A stretch of 64,000 nt of DNA from Actinotalea alkalitolerans (GTDB lineage Bacteria; Actinomycetota; Actinomycetes; Actinomycetales; Cellulomonadaceae). Positions 53,437 to 63,709 of the stretch are shown in pieces. Position 1 is the first letter of the stretch; each line of letters begins with the position of its first letter. Below the pieces are notes generated by a model. That model saw only the letters and a list, made by a program, of their open reading frames with translations, searched no databases and had not been told where the DNA came from. A program made the position numbers and the translations under genes. The stretch is taken from contig NZ_JAMBPP010000003.1 of assembly GCF_023369855.1 (NCBI RefSeq), positions 124,001 to 188,000 on the forward strand. The letters run 5' to 3'.

Positions 53437-54267
53437 TCAGTCTGCCACAGCAGGACGCACCGGCACGACCTCGTCCGCTGCGGGCTCGGGGACGACGCCC
53501 TCGCCGATGACCCGCCACCCGCACGACTCGAGCGTCGCGCGGTCGTGCGCGTCGAGGTCCCCCGGGCCCAACCTGCGCAGCAGGTCGGGCCGCCGCTCGG
53601 CGGTGCGCCGCAGTGCCTGGTCACGCCGCCAGCGGGCGATGCGGGCGTGATGACCCGACACCAGGACCTCGGGAACGGAGCGCTCCCTCCACACCGGGGG
53701 GCGGGTGTACACCGGGTACTCGAGCAGCCCGGCCACGCCGTGCGACTCCTCGACCAGGGACTCCGGGTTGCCCACGACCCCGGGCAGCAGCCGGGCGACC
53801 GCCTCGACGACCACGAGGGCGGCCACCTCTCCCCCGTTCAGCACGTAGTCGCCCAGCGAGAGCTCGGTGACCCGCACCCCCCGCGCCCGGTACTCCTCGG
53901 CGACCCGGGCGTCGATGCCCTCGTACCGTCCGCAGGCGATCATGAGTCGAGGCACCTGCGCCAGCCGTTCGGCGGTGCGCTGGTCGAAGCGCTCCCCTGA
54001 CGGCGTGGGGACGATCAGCTCGGTCCCTGCGGGCGGCCCGGACCCGAGGACCTCGTCCAGGGCCTGACCCCACACGTCGGGCCGCATGACCATGCCGGCT
54101 CCACCGCCCAGCGGGCTGTCGTCCACGGTCCGGTGCCGGTCGGTGGCCCACGTCCGCAGGTCGTGGACCCGCAGGTCCAGGAGCCCTGTCGCGCGCGCCT
54201 TGCCGACCAGCGACAGGTCGAGCGGGGCGAGGTACTCGGGGAAGATCGTGACGACGTCGATCCGCAC
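53437..54267 (-). CDS. trmD: tRNA (guanine37-N1)-methyltransferase
   Basis: TrmD methylates G37 in tRNAs. The 276-residue SPOUT enzyme starts [19 protein letters not shown] and has the [15 protein letters not shown] loop, [13 protein letters not shown] and the trefoil-knot signature [18 protein letters not shown] with [17 protein letters not shown]. The GTG at 54267 is 1 nt after the rimM stop. The last 45 residues are the usual variable helix plus an actinobacterial tail. Confidence 0.96.
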   Translation of the reverse strand: MRIDVVTIFPEYLAPLDLSLVGKARATGLLDLRVHDLRTWATDRHRTVDDSPLGGGAGMVMRPDVWGQALDEVLGSGPPAGTELIVPTPSGERFDQRTAERLAQVPRLMIACGRYEGIDARVAEEYRARGVRVTELSLGDYVLNGGEVAALVVVEAVARLLPGVVGNPESLVEESHGVAGLLEYPVYTRPPVWRERSVPEVLVSGHHARIARWRRDQALRRTAERRPDLLRRLGPGDLDAHDRATLESCGWRVIGEGVVPEPAADEVVPVRPAVAD

Positions 54268-54268
54268 G

Positions 54269-54862
54269 TCAGACCTCGTCCCCTGCCGACGGTGCCGGCG
54301 GGACGGGCTCGTCACCGGGGAGGTCGTCGAGGACGGACTCGGGCTCGTCGTCGACCAGACCGTCCGCGGCGAGCAGGCCGTGCGGCGCGTCGATCACCAC
54401 CCGGCCTCCCGGGACGTCCACGACCGGCACGATCGCGCGGACGAAGGGCACCAGCGTGCGCTCGCCGCCGTGCTCTCGGAGCACCAGGGCGTCCTGGGCG
54501 GGCAGGTGCTCGAGCCCCACCACCTCGCCCAGCGGCGTGCCGTCCGGGCGCTCGGCCCGCAGACCCGCCAGCTCGTAGGGGTACCAGGCGTCCTCCTCGT
54601 CCGAGCTCTCCACCTCGACGACCAGGTCGACGCCGCGCAGCGCCTCGGCCTGGGTCCGGTCACGGGCCTCCTCGAAGGTGACCAGCCAGCGCCCGTTCTG
54701 GTCGCGAACCCGGGCGACGGTCAGCGGACCGGCGGTGGGCGGGTCGGTGGTCAGGACCACGCCGACCACGAACCTGTCCCGCGGCACGTCGGTGCGGACC
54801 TCGAGGGCGACCTCACCCCGCAGGCCGTGGGCGCGACCGATCCTGGCGACCGTGAGCTGCAT
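54269..54862 (-). CDS. rimM: Ribosome maturation factor RimM
   Basis: RimM binds S19 and aids 30S head maturation. The 197-residue protein begins [20 protein letters not shown], with [20 protein letters not shown], a PRC-barrel domain ([32 protein letters not shown]) and an acidic tail of about 30 residues. GGTGGAG precedes the ATG at 54862. A long terminator-type hairpin lies upstream, after khpA. Confidence 0.95.
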   Translation of the reverse strand: MQLTVARIGRAHGLRGEVALEVRTDVPRDRFVVGVVLTTDPPTAGPLTVARVRDQNGRWLVTFEEARDRTQAEALRGVDLVVEVESSDEEDAWYPYELAGLRAERPDGTPLGEVVGLEHLPAQDALVLREHGGERTLVPFVRAIVPVVDVPGGRVVIDAPHGLLAADGLVDDEPESVLDDLPGDEPVPPAPSAGDEV

Positions 54863-54934
54863 GACTCCACCTTCGTGACGAACGGGGGGCGTGGGCCGGG
54901 ACGGCCACGCCCGCGAGGAGTGCACCACCGGGCA

Positions 54935-54978
54935 CGGACGAGGCCCGGTCCCCAGGCTAGGGGACCGGGCCTCGTCCG
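54935..54978 (-). terminator. Very strong hairpin between khpA and rimM
   Basis: CGGACGAGGCCCGGTCCCC (54935-54953) pairs perfectly over 19 bp with 54960-54978 around the loop AGGCTA. It starts 17 nt beyond the khpA stop. It would separate the rpsP-khpA transcript from rimM-trmD or act as a stabiliser of the rpsP mRNA. Confidence 0.85.
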
Positions 54979-54995
54979 GTCTGGCGTGCTGGTGC

Positions 54996-55235
54996 TCAGC
55001 GGCGGTCGACGTCCACGACGTCGACCCGCACGGCACCATCGGTCGACAGCGCACCGACGACGGTGCGCAGGGCGCGGGCTGTGCGCCCGCTGCGACCGAT
55101 CACCCGGCCGAGGTCCTCGGGGTGCACCCGGACCTCGAGGAGCTCCCCGCGACGCAACGACCGTGCACTCACCTGGACGTCGTCCGGGTGGTCGACGATC
55201 CCGCGGACGAGGTGCTCCAGCGCGTCGGCGAGCAT
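54996..55235 (-). CDS. khpA: KH-domain RNA-binding protein (KhpA/YlqC)
   Basis: A 79-residue single KH protein: LEHLVRGIVDHPDDVQV, VHPEDLGRVIGRSGRTARAL with the GxxG loop (GRSG), and a short end. KhpA proteins bind RNA and affect cell size or division in Firmicutes. The start shares one base with the rpsP stop (TGATG). Always between rpsP and rimM in actinobacteria. Confidence 0.94.
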   Translation of the reverse strand: MLADALEHLVRGIVDHPDDVQVSARSLRRGELLEVRVHPEDLGRVIGRSGRTARALRTVVGALSTDGAVRVDVVDVDRR

Positions 55236-55699
55236 CAGGCCTGCTCGTCCGTGGTGGGCGCCTCGGCGTCCTCGGCGGGGGCCTTCGCGGCCTCCTTGGC
55301 GGCAGCCTTGTCGGCAGCAGCCTTGTCCTCGGCGGCCTTGGCCTTGACCTTCTCGGCAGCGTCGGACGCCGCCGCGACGGCGGCCGCGGCGTCGGCCTCG
55401 GTGCCCTTGCTCTTGGTCCGCAGGGTGCCCTCGGTGCCGGGCAGACCCTTGAACTTCTGCCAGTCACCGGTGATCTTGAGCAGCACGAGCACCTGCTCGC
55501 TCGGCTGTGCGCCGACGCTCAGCCAGTGCTGCGCCCGCTCGGAGGAGATCTCGATGAACGAGGGCTCCTCGGTGGGGTGGTACTTGCCGATCTCCTCGAT
55601 GACACGGCCGTCACGCTTGGTGCGTGAGTCCGCGACGACGACGCGGTAGTACGGCGCCCGGATCTTGCCGAGACGCTTCAGACGGATCTTGACGGCCAC
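55235..55699 (-). CDS. rpsP: 30S ribosomal protein S16 with Ala/Lys-rich tail
   Basis: S16 stabilises the 30S body. Residues 1-95 are a normal S16 ([56 protein letters not shown]). The last 60 residues are an A/K/E/D-rich helix-prone tail ([20 protein letters not shown]). AGGAGA is 9 nt above the GTG at 55699. The 194-bp upstream gap (55700-55893) holds no gene; a CAGAAT sequence (55829-55834, minus strand) is a possible -10. Confidence 0.95.
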   Translation of the reverse strand: MAVKIRLKRLGKIRAPYYRVVVADSRTKRDGRVIEEIGKYHPTEEPSFIEISSERAQHWLSVGAQPSEQVLVLLKITGDWQKFKGLPGTEGTLRTKSKGTEADAAAAVAAASDAAEKVKAKAAEDKAAADKAAAKEAAKAPAEDAEAPTTDEQA

Positions 55700-55893
55700 A
55701 GTGGTGGTCTCTCCTGGTTCTGCTGGGATGGTCACCGCACGCCGACCTGTGGGGTAGGTGGTGCGTGGTGGACCGAGGGACACGGTTGCGTGCGGCTAGA
55801 GGGTCCGACGCACCGGGTACAGCGGGCCATTCTGCCAGACCGATCGGCGATCCGTCGCACCCGCCCTCCTACGGGTCCCCCGGCCCGGCGGGC

Positions 55894-57279
55894 TCAGTCC
55901 TCGAGCGTCCGACCGCGCAGCTCGGGCAGGGCGAGCGCGGCGAGGGCTGCGAGCACGAAGGCTGCCGCGAAGACGCCGAAGGTCAGGCGGTTGCCCCCCA
56001 GGATCAGCATCGGCGGGACGGCGAGCGGGGCCAGGATCGAGGCAAGCCGACCGAAGCCCGCCGCCCAGCCCGACCCGGTCCCGCGCAACGCCGTCGGGTA
56101 GATCTCCGGGGTGACCGCGTAGAGGGCCCCCCACGCCCCCAGGTTGAAGAACGAGAGCATCATCCCCGCCGCCAGCACCGCCGTGGTCCCGCCGGCCACA
56201 CCGAACAACCCTGCGGAGACCGCCGAGCCGACCAGGAACGTCGCCAGGGTCGCTCGCCGGCCCCACACCTCGATCAGGACTGCTGCGACCGCGTAGCCCG
56301 GCAGCTGCGCCAGGGTGATGAGCAGCGTGTAGCCGAAGGACTGCACGAGCGTGAAGCCCGAGGCGACCAGGATCGAGGGGAGCCAGACGAACGCCCCGTA
56401 GTAGCCGAAGTTCACGAAGAACCACACGACCCAGGCCGCGGCCGTGCGCCGACGCAGCCCCCGTGCCCACAGCGCCGCCGGTCCTCGAGCGGCGGCCTGC
56501 CTCGGCCGCGATCCCTCGACCGGCGGGACGGACTCCACGGACGGGTCCCGGACCGATGCGACGGGAAGCTCCGGGGCAGGTACCCCGGCCGATACCTCGA
56601 ACCGGCGCACCGCCGCCTCTGCCTCCTCCTGCCGACCCACGCCCTCCAGGAAGCGGACCGACTCGGGCAGCCCCCGACGGACGACGATCGCGTAGAGGGC
56701 AGGGACCGCACCGATCAGCAGCGCCCAGCGCCACCCGTCGTCGTCGAGCGGGATGACCAGGTAGCCGATCACCGCAGCCATGACCCAGCCGACCGCCCAG
56801 AACGCCTCGAGGACCACCACGACCCTGCCCCGGATCCGCGCCGGCGCGAACTCGCTCACGAGGGTCGAGGCGACCGGCAGCTCGGCACCCAGTCCGAGGC
56901 CGACGACGAAGCGCAGCACCATCAGCGAGGCCACCGACCACGCGAGCGCCGAGGCACCGGTGGCCAACCCGTAGACCAGCAGCGTGAGCGCGAAGACCTG
57001 CCGTCGTCCGATCCGGTCTGCCAGCAGGCCGCCGAGGCTCGCACCCAGTGCCATGCCGATGAACCCGATCGAGGCGATCCATGACACCTCGGTCGCGCCC
57101 AGGTCCCACTGCACGCGCAGGGCGACGATCACGAACGAGATCAGACCCACGTCCATCGCGTCGAGGGCCCAACCGACCCCGGAGCCGACCAGGAGTCGGC
57201 GGTGCTGGCCGGTGAACGGGAGCCGGTCGAGCCGCTCGGGCCGGGTGGGCGTGACCGCCGCGACGGCCTCGTCACCCAC
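55894..57279 (-). CDS. MFS transporter, sugar/organic-acid porter type
   Basis: A 461-residue 12-helix permease. The first half has SGVGWALDAMDVGLISFVIV, the loop 2-3 motif GGLLADRIGRRQVF and a helix 4 RFVVGLGLGAELPVASTLVSE. The central loop has GLPESVRFLEG, and the C-terminal half GYYGAFVWLPSILVASGF and PEIYPTALRGTGSG. These are features of the aromatic-acid:H+ symporter and niacin/sialic-acid branches. The GTG at 57279 overlaps the amidohydrolase stop by 8 nt. It may import the amidohydrolase substrate; the substrate is unknown. Confidence 0.88.
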   Translation of the reverse strand: MGDEAVAAVTPTRPERLDRLPFTGQHRRLLVGSGVGWALDAMDVGLISFVIVALRVQWDLGATEVSWIASIGFIGMALGASLGGLLADRIGRRQVFALTLLVYGLATGASALAWSVASLMVLRFVVGLGLGAELPVASTLVSEFAPARIRGRVVVVLEAFWAVGWVMAAVIGYLVIPLDDDGWRWALLIGAVPALYAIVVRRGLPESVRFLEGVGRQEEAEAAVRRFEVSAGVPAPELPVASVRDPSVESVPPVEGSRPRQAAARGPAALWARGLRRRTAAAWVVWFFVNFGYYGAFVWLPSILVASGFTLVQSFGYTLLITLAQLPGYAVAAVLIEVWGRRATLATFLVGSAVSAGLFGVAGGTTAVLAAGMMLSFFNLGAWGALYAVTPEIYPTALRGTGSGWAAGFGRLASILAPLAVPPMLILGGNRLTFGVFAAAFVLAALAALALPELRGRTLED

Positions 57280-58426
57280 CTCGGACCACGTCGCCGCGCA
57301 GCACGACCGCCCGTGGCGTCGCGAGCACCGCGATGTCCTCACGCGGGTCCTGCGGGTAGAGCACCAGGTCCGCGCTCGCCCCCTCCTCCAGTCCGGGCAC
57401 ACCGAGGTAGGCACGTGCCTGCCAGCTCGCCGCTGCCACGACGTCCCGCGCACGCACACCGGCACGCACCATCTCGGCCGCCTCGTCGGGCAGCCGGCCG
57501 TGGGCGATCGTCCCGCCCGCGTCGGTCCCCACGAGCAGCGGCACCCCGGCCTCGTGGAGGTCGCGGACGTGCTGGTAGCGACGCGCGTGCAGGTGGCGCA
57601 TCCGGGCAGCGAACACGGGATAGCGGCCGGCCTGCTCGGCGATCGCCTCGAACTGGGCGACCTGGAGCAGGGTCGGCACCACGGGGATCCCCCGTCGGGC
57701 GACCTCGTCGATCATCTCCGGGGTGAGGCCGGTCCCGTGCTCGAGGCAGTCCACCCCGGCAGCCAGCAGCCCGGGCAGGGCCTCGGTCGAGAAGGTGTGG
57801 GCGGTGACCCTGGCCCCCTCGTCATGAGCGGCGCGCACCGCCTCGGCCAGGACGTCGTCGGGCCACAGCGGACGCAGGTCGCCCTGCGACCCGAGGTCGC
57901 GGTCGATCCAGTCGGCGACGATCTTGACCCACCCGTCCCCGCGGCGCGCCTCCTGCACGACGGCCTCGGGGAGCTCACCGACGTCCTCGAGCTCCCTGCC
58001 GTAGTGCCGCAGGTATCGCTTGGGGCGGGCCAGGTGCTGCCCGGCCCGGAGCACGCGTGGCAGGTCGGGACGTTCGTCGACCCACCGGGTGTCGGCCGGG
58101 GACCCGGCGTCGCGCACCAGCAGCGTCCCGGCATCGCGGTCGGTGCTGGCCTGCTGCTCGGCCGTGGCGTGGTCGACGGGCCCCTGGGCCCCGAGCCCGA
58201 TGTGGCAGTGCACGTCGACCAGCCCCGGGAGCGCCCAGCCGTCCAGGGTCAGGACGTCCGCGGAGCGCCGGCCCGTGGGTGGGGTGAACGTGACCCGCCC
58301 ACCGACCACCCACAGCTGGTCCACCTCACGCTCCGCATCGAGCACGATGCGACCGCGTACGTGCAGCGTGGTGCGGCCCGGATCGGCCTGCCTGTGGACA
58401 GCATCGGGGGTCGTGAGGTCCTGCAT
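57272..58426 (-). CDS. Amidohydrolase family protein (imidazolonepropionase-like)
   Basis: A 384-residue metal-dependent hydrolase. Metal ligands are visible: HxH in LPGLVDVHCHIGLG, a lysine in DGWVKIVADWID, histidines in VTAHTFSTE and CLEHGTGLTP, and the aspartate in LLVGTDAGGTIAHG. The final LEEGASADLVLYPQDPRED is typical of prolidase or imidazolonepropionase-like members. No signal peptide. Coupled to the MFS gene. Substrate unknown, possibly a cyclic amide or peptide. Confidence 0.88.
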   Translation of the reverse strand: MQDLTTPDAVHRQADPGRTTLHVRGRIVLDAEREVDQLWVVGGRVTFTPPTGRRSADVLTLDGWALPGLVDVHCHIGLGAQGPVDHATAEQQASTDRDAGTLLVRDAGSPADTRWVDERPDLPRVLRAGQHLARPKRYLRHYGRELEDVGELPEAVVQEARRGDGWVKIVADWIDRDLGSQGDLRPLWPDDVLAEAVRAAHDEGARVTAHTFSTEALPGLLAAGVDCLEHGTGLTPEMIDEVARRGIPVVPTLLQVAQFEAIAEQAGRYPVFAARMRHLHARRYQHVRDLHEAGVPLLVGTDAGGTIAHGRLPDEAAEMVRAGVRARDVVAAASWQARAYLGVPGLEEGASADLVLYPQDPREDIAVLATPRAVVLRGDVVRGG

Positions 58427-58451
58427 GATCACCGCCGGGGGTCGTGCCGAG

Positions 58452-58470
58452 CCGGACGCAGCGCGTCCGG
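58452..58470 (-). terminator. Hairpin after ffh
   Basis: CCGGACGC (58452-58459) pairs with GCGTCCGG (58463-58470) around the loop AGC, 2 nt beyond the ffh stop. The short length makes it a moderate candidate. Confidence 0.55.
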
Positions 58471-58472
58471 AG

Positions 58473-60089
58473 TCAGCGGCCGAGGAACTTCTCCATGCCG
58501 GGAGGCAGCTCGAGGGCTGCCGGGTCCACCTCGGCGGGCGGTGGGGCACCGAGCCCGAAGGCCGACCCCGCCGGCGCGGCCGGGCCCTGGCCCGCTGCCC
58601 GCATCGCGGCCTCACGCTCCTGCTGGGCCCGCTTGGCCGGGTTGCCCGACTTGCCGGCCCTGGCCGCCTTCTTCTGCGGGGCGGAGCGCCCCCGGGACTT
58701 CTTTCCTCCCATGCCGGGCAGCGCACCCATGCCGGGCATCCCGGGCATGCCGCCCGACCGGGCCATCTGGCGCATCATCTTCTGCGCAGCGGTGAAGCGC
58801 TCGAGCAGCTGGTTGACGTCTGTCGCGGTGGTGCCCGACCCCCGCGCGATGCGCGCGCGGCGCGAGCCGTTGATGATCTTCGGGGTCTGGCGCTCGGCCG
58901 GGGTCATCGACCGGACGATGGCCTCGATCCGGTCGACCTCACGCTCGTCGAAGTTGTCGATCGCCTCGCGCATCTGACCCATGCCCGGGAGCATCCCGAG
59001 CATCTTCTTCATCGAACCCATCTGCTTCAGGCCCTGCATCTGGGTCAGGAAGTCCTCGAGGGTGAAGTCCTCGCCGCTCGCCAGCTTCCCGGCCATCGCG
59101 TCGGCCTGGTCGGCGTCGAAGGCCTTCTCGGCCTGCTCGATCAGCGAGAGCACGTCCCCCATGTCCAGGATGCGTGAGGCCATCCGGTCGGGGTAGAAGG
59201 GCTCGAAGTCGGTGAGCTTCTCACCGGTCGAGGCGAACATGATCGGCCTGCCCGTGACGCTCGCGACCGAGAGGGCCGCGCCACCGCGTGCGTCTCCGTC
59301 GAGCTTGGACAGCACCACCCCGGTGAACCCGACACCGTCGGCGAAGGCCTGGGCCGTGACCACGGCGTCCTGGCCGATCATCGCGTCGATGACGAAGAGG
59401 ATCTCGTCGGGCTGCACGGCGTCGCGGATGTCCGCCGCCTGCTGCATCATCTCTGCATCGACGCCCAGACGTCCCGCGGTGTCGACGATCAGGACGTCGT
59501 GCTGGCGGGTGTGCGCCGCCGCCAGGCCGTCCCGGGCCACCGCCACCGGGTCGGCCGAGCCGGGCACGACGACGGCGCCCTCGGCGCTCTCCTGGGCACC
59601 GGGGTGCGGGGCGAACACCGGCACCCCCGCACGCTCGCCGACGACCTGGAGCTGGGTGACCGCGTTGGGGCGCTGCAGGTCGGCGGCGACCAGCAGGGGT
59701 GTGTGGCCCTTCTCGCGCAGGTGCAGCGCCAGCTTTCCCGCCAGGGTCGTCTTGCCGGCACCCTGGAGGCCCGCGAGCAGGATCACGGTCGGCGGGTTCT
59801 TGGCGAAGACCAGCGGCCGCTGCTCGCCACCGAGCACGGACACCAGCTCGTCGTTGACGATCTTGACGACCTGCTGGGCGGGGTTGAGCGCCCCCGAGAC
59901 CTCGACGGACAGCGCCCGCTCGCGCACCTTGCCGGTGAAGGTCCTCACGACGGGCACCGCGACGTCGGCGTCGAGCAGCGCACGCCGGATCTCGCGGACG
60001 GTCGCGTCGATGTCCGCCTCGGAGAGCCGGCCCTTGCTGCGGAGGTTCTTGAAGGTCGATGTCAGACGGTCGGACAGCGTGGCGAACAC
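58473..60089 (-). CDS. ffh: Signal recognition particle protein Ffh
   Basis: Ffh with 4.5S RNA directs membrane proteins to FtsY. The 538-residue protein has the N domain, the GTPase with GLQGAGKTTLAGKLA, AADLQRPNAVTQL, DTAGRLGVDAEMM and SKLDGDARGGAAL, then the Met-rich M domain (QMGSMKKMLGMLPGMGQM, with SRRARIARGSG RNA-binding motif). The tail is Gly/Lys/Ala rich. The start is the GTG at 60089. Its receptor gene ftsY ends the window 3.6 kb away, with the amt-glnB-glnD operon between, a common actinobacterial order. Confidence 0.97.
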   Translation of the reverse strand: MFATLSDRLTSTFKNLRSKGRLSEADIDATVREIRRALLDADVAVPVVRTFTGKVRERALSVEVSGALNPAQQVVKIVNDELVSVLGGEQRPLVFAKNPPTVILLAGLQGAGKTTLAGKLALHLREKGHTPLLVAADLQRPNAVTQLQVVGERAGVPVFAPHPGAQESAEGAVVVPGSADPVAVARDGLAAAHTRQHDVLIVDTAGRLGVDAEMMQQAADIRDAVQPDEILFVIDAMIGQDAVVTAQAFADGVGFTGVVLSKLDGDARGGAALSVASVTGRPIMFASTGEKLTDFEPFYPDRMASRILDMGDVLSLIEQAEKAFDADQADAMAGKLASGEDFTLEDFLTQMQGLKQMGSMKKMLGMLPGMGQMREAIDNFDEREVDRIEAIVRSMTPAERQTPKIINGSRRARIARGSGTTATDVNQLLERFTAAQKMMRQMARSGGMPGMPGMGALPGMGGKKSRGRSAPQKKAARAGKSGNPAKRAQQEREAAMRAAGQGPAAPAGSAFGLGAPPPAEVDPAALELPPGMEKFLGR

Positions 60090-60143
60090 AGGAGCAACCT
60101 CACCAGACGCTCGGGATGTGGGAGGTCCCAGGGTACCTGCAGG

Positions 60144-61928
60144 TCAGCCGACGCTCCCCAGGTGAGCCCTGGCACGCTCCGTCAGGTCGTCGACCAGCCG
60201 TGCCCGCCATGGTGTCCACGTCGCGGGCCCCGCAGCGGAGGCGTCGGCCTCGGTCAGCGCCCGCAGGACGTCGAGCAGGTCACGCCGGTGCTCGAGGGCC
60301 TCGCACAGCTCGGCGACGGTCGCCGGGTCGTCCGGGTCGCGGGACGTCGCGAGCATCGCCAGGGTCAGGTGGTGGCGGACCAGCAGGGCGACGTCGCGGC
60401 CGTCTGCCGGCTCGAAGCCCATCCGGTCCATCATCGGCGGGACCAGCTCGGCGCCTTCCACGCTGTGGTCGGTCGAGCCCGCCCGCTTGCCGATGTCGTG
60501 CAGCAGCGCGGAGACCAGCAGCAGGTCGCTGCGCTCGACACCACGGCGGGTCCGGGCGGCGCGTGATGCCGTCTCGACCAGGTGCCGGTCGACCGTGTGC
60601 CGGTGGATCGGTGAGCGCTGCGGCCGGTTCCGCACCGCGGCCCACTCGGGGATCCACCGGGTCACCACGCCCGCCAGGTCCAGGGTCTCCCACACGGGGA
60701 TCTGAGCCGCGCCGGTGCCGAGCAGGTGCAGCAGGTTCGCACGGGCGGCCGACGGCCACGGGTCGGGCAGGTCAGGCGTGCGGGACAGGCTCTCGACCAT
60801 CACCGGGGACAGCGGCAGACCCAGGCGGGCCGACGCCGCCGCGGCCCGCAGTGCCAGCAGAGGGTCCTCCTCGGGCCGGACCCCGGCGGCCAGCACCAGC
60901 TCGCCGTCGTGCTCGACGATGCCCTCGCCGACCGAGCGCAGACGGGGCGCCATCCGACGCCCACGGACCAGCACCGGCCGGCGCAGCGAGGGACGAGCCA
61001 GGGCCTGGCGGGCATGGCGCACCGTGGTGTCCAACGCGTGCGCGATGGTCCGCGCCGCGTCGGCGAGCCCCGCGAGCAGGTCGTCGGCGTCCCCCGCACC
61101 CACCAGGGCAGCGACCTCGTCCTGGTCGGCCCGTAGCAGGCGGTTGGTCGGACGACGGGTCGTGACGTGGAGCGCGTCGCGCACGTCGAGCAGGTGCGCG
61201 TAGGCGTCGTCGACCGCCCCGTGCGGCCGGTCGGTCAGCCAGGTCGCGGCCAGCGCGAACACGACCACCGCGTCACGGATGCCCCCGCGGGCCTCCTTGA
61301 GGTCCGGCTCGACCAGGTACGCGAGCTCACCGCTGCGCTCGGCGCGGGTCCTGGTCGTGGCCAGGAGCTCGGGCAGACGCCGGCGCGCCGCCGACCGCCA
61401 GTCCTCGAGCAGAGCGGTCCGGGCGCGGTGGATCACGGTGCGGTCACCGCCCACGTGACGCAGGTCCAGCAGCCCGACCGCAGCCGGGAGATCGGCCGAG
61501 GCCACCTGCCGGCACTGGGCCAGCGACCGCACGGAGTGGTCCAGGTCGAGCCCGGCGTCCCAGATCGGGTACCAGAGCCGCTCGGCGACCGTCGCGACCA
61601 CCTCGCGGCTGTGGGTGCGCCCGTCGTGGACCAGGAGAAGGTCGAGGTCGCTCGCGGGCGCGGCGTCGGCCCGGCCGAGGCTCCCCACCGCACCCAGGGC
61701 GATGCCTGCGGGGTCGTGGTCACGCATCACCTCGTCCCACAGCTCGGCGAGCCGGGTGCTGACGAGCTGCGCGACCGCGGCCCGGCGCACCGCCCCCTCG
61801 GCCTCGGGGCCGGTCATGCGCGCGGCGAGGTCCAGCCGGTCGGCCTTGAGGCCCCGCACCCCCATGCGGGGATGCGGGGCCTCGAGGTCCGGGCCGTCGA
61901 CCGCCGCGTCGTGCGGTCGATCCTGCAT
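60144..61928 (-). CDS. glnD: PII nucleotidyltransferase GlnD lacking ACT domains
   Basis: GlnD modifies PII (adenylylation in actinobacteria) according to nitrogen status. Residues 80-180 hold the nucleotidyltransferase motif [18 protein letters not shown] (catalytic Asp 94/96). A helical domain follows with [18 protein letters not shown], then [15 protein letters not shown] and the HD hydrolase motif [15 protein letters not shown] (HD at 477-478). The protein stops at residue 594, about 115 residues after the HD motif, where related proteins carry two ACT domains. Only 54 nt separate it from ffh and no ACT remnant is seen in any frame. Third gene of the amt operon. Confidence 0.92.
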   Translation of the reverse strand: MQDRPHDAAVDGPDLEAPHPRMGVRGLKADRLDLAARMTGPEAEGAVRRAAVAQLVSTRLAELWDEVMRDHDPAGIALGAVGSLGRADAAPASDLDLLLVHDGRTHSREVVATVAERLWYPIWDAGLDLDHSVRSLAQCRQVASADLPAAVGLLDLRHVGGDRTVIHRARTALLEDWRSAARRRLPELLATTRTRAERSGELAYLVEPDLKEARGGIRDAVVVFALAATWLTDRPHGAVDDAYAHLLDVRDALHVTTRRPTNRLLRADQDEVAALVGAGDADDLLAGLADAARTIAHALDTTVRHARQALARPSLRRPVLVRGRRMAPRLRSVGEGIVEHDGELVLAAGVRPEEDPLLALRAAAASARLGLPLSPVMVESLSRTPDLPDPWPSAARANLLHLLGTGAAQIPVWETLDLAGVVTRWIPEWAAVRNRPQRSPIHRHTVDRHLVETASRAARTRRGVERSDLLLVSALLHDIGKRAGSTDHSVEGAELVPPMMDRMGFEPADGRDVALLVRHHLTLAMLATSRDPDDPATVAELCEALEHRRDLLDVLRALTEADASAAGPATWTPWRARLVDDLTERARAHLGSVG

Positions 61929-61956
61929 CGGTCCTACCCCCTGCTCTCAGGTCGCG

Positions 61957-63572
<1,616 letters not shown>

Positions 63573-63633
63573 AGAGATCGCCTCTCCCTCCGCCAGCCGG
63601 TCGGCTGGGTCGGGACCACTCTGGAGGAGGGCT

Positions 63634-63671
63634 GTTTCGCCGCCGCACCCCGACAGTTACAGGGTGGTGAC
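63634..63671 (-). promoter_or_regulatory. GlnR-like nitrogen operator upstream of amt
   Basis: On the minus strand the 5-mers GTCAC, GTAAC, GGTGC and GAAAC follow one another at exact 6-nt gaps (11-bp period). The GlnR consensus is gTnAC-n6-GaAAC repeated; positions 1, 2 and 4 fit and position 3 is poor. A second half-box, GAAAC-n6-TTCAC, lies at 63687-63702. The position above amt-glnB-glnD, a known GlnR target in actinobacteria, supports it. Confidence 0.6.
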
Positions 63672-63709
63672 GAAGCGGCGTCGCGTGTGAACAGCGTGTT
63701 TCGCCGGGC

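Noticed and set aside
60144-61928. glnD broken by frameshift
   Set aside because: The frame is intact to a stop 54 nt before the ffh start, and no ACT-like sequence is seen in the other frames.
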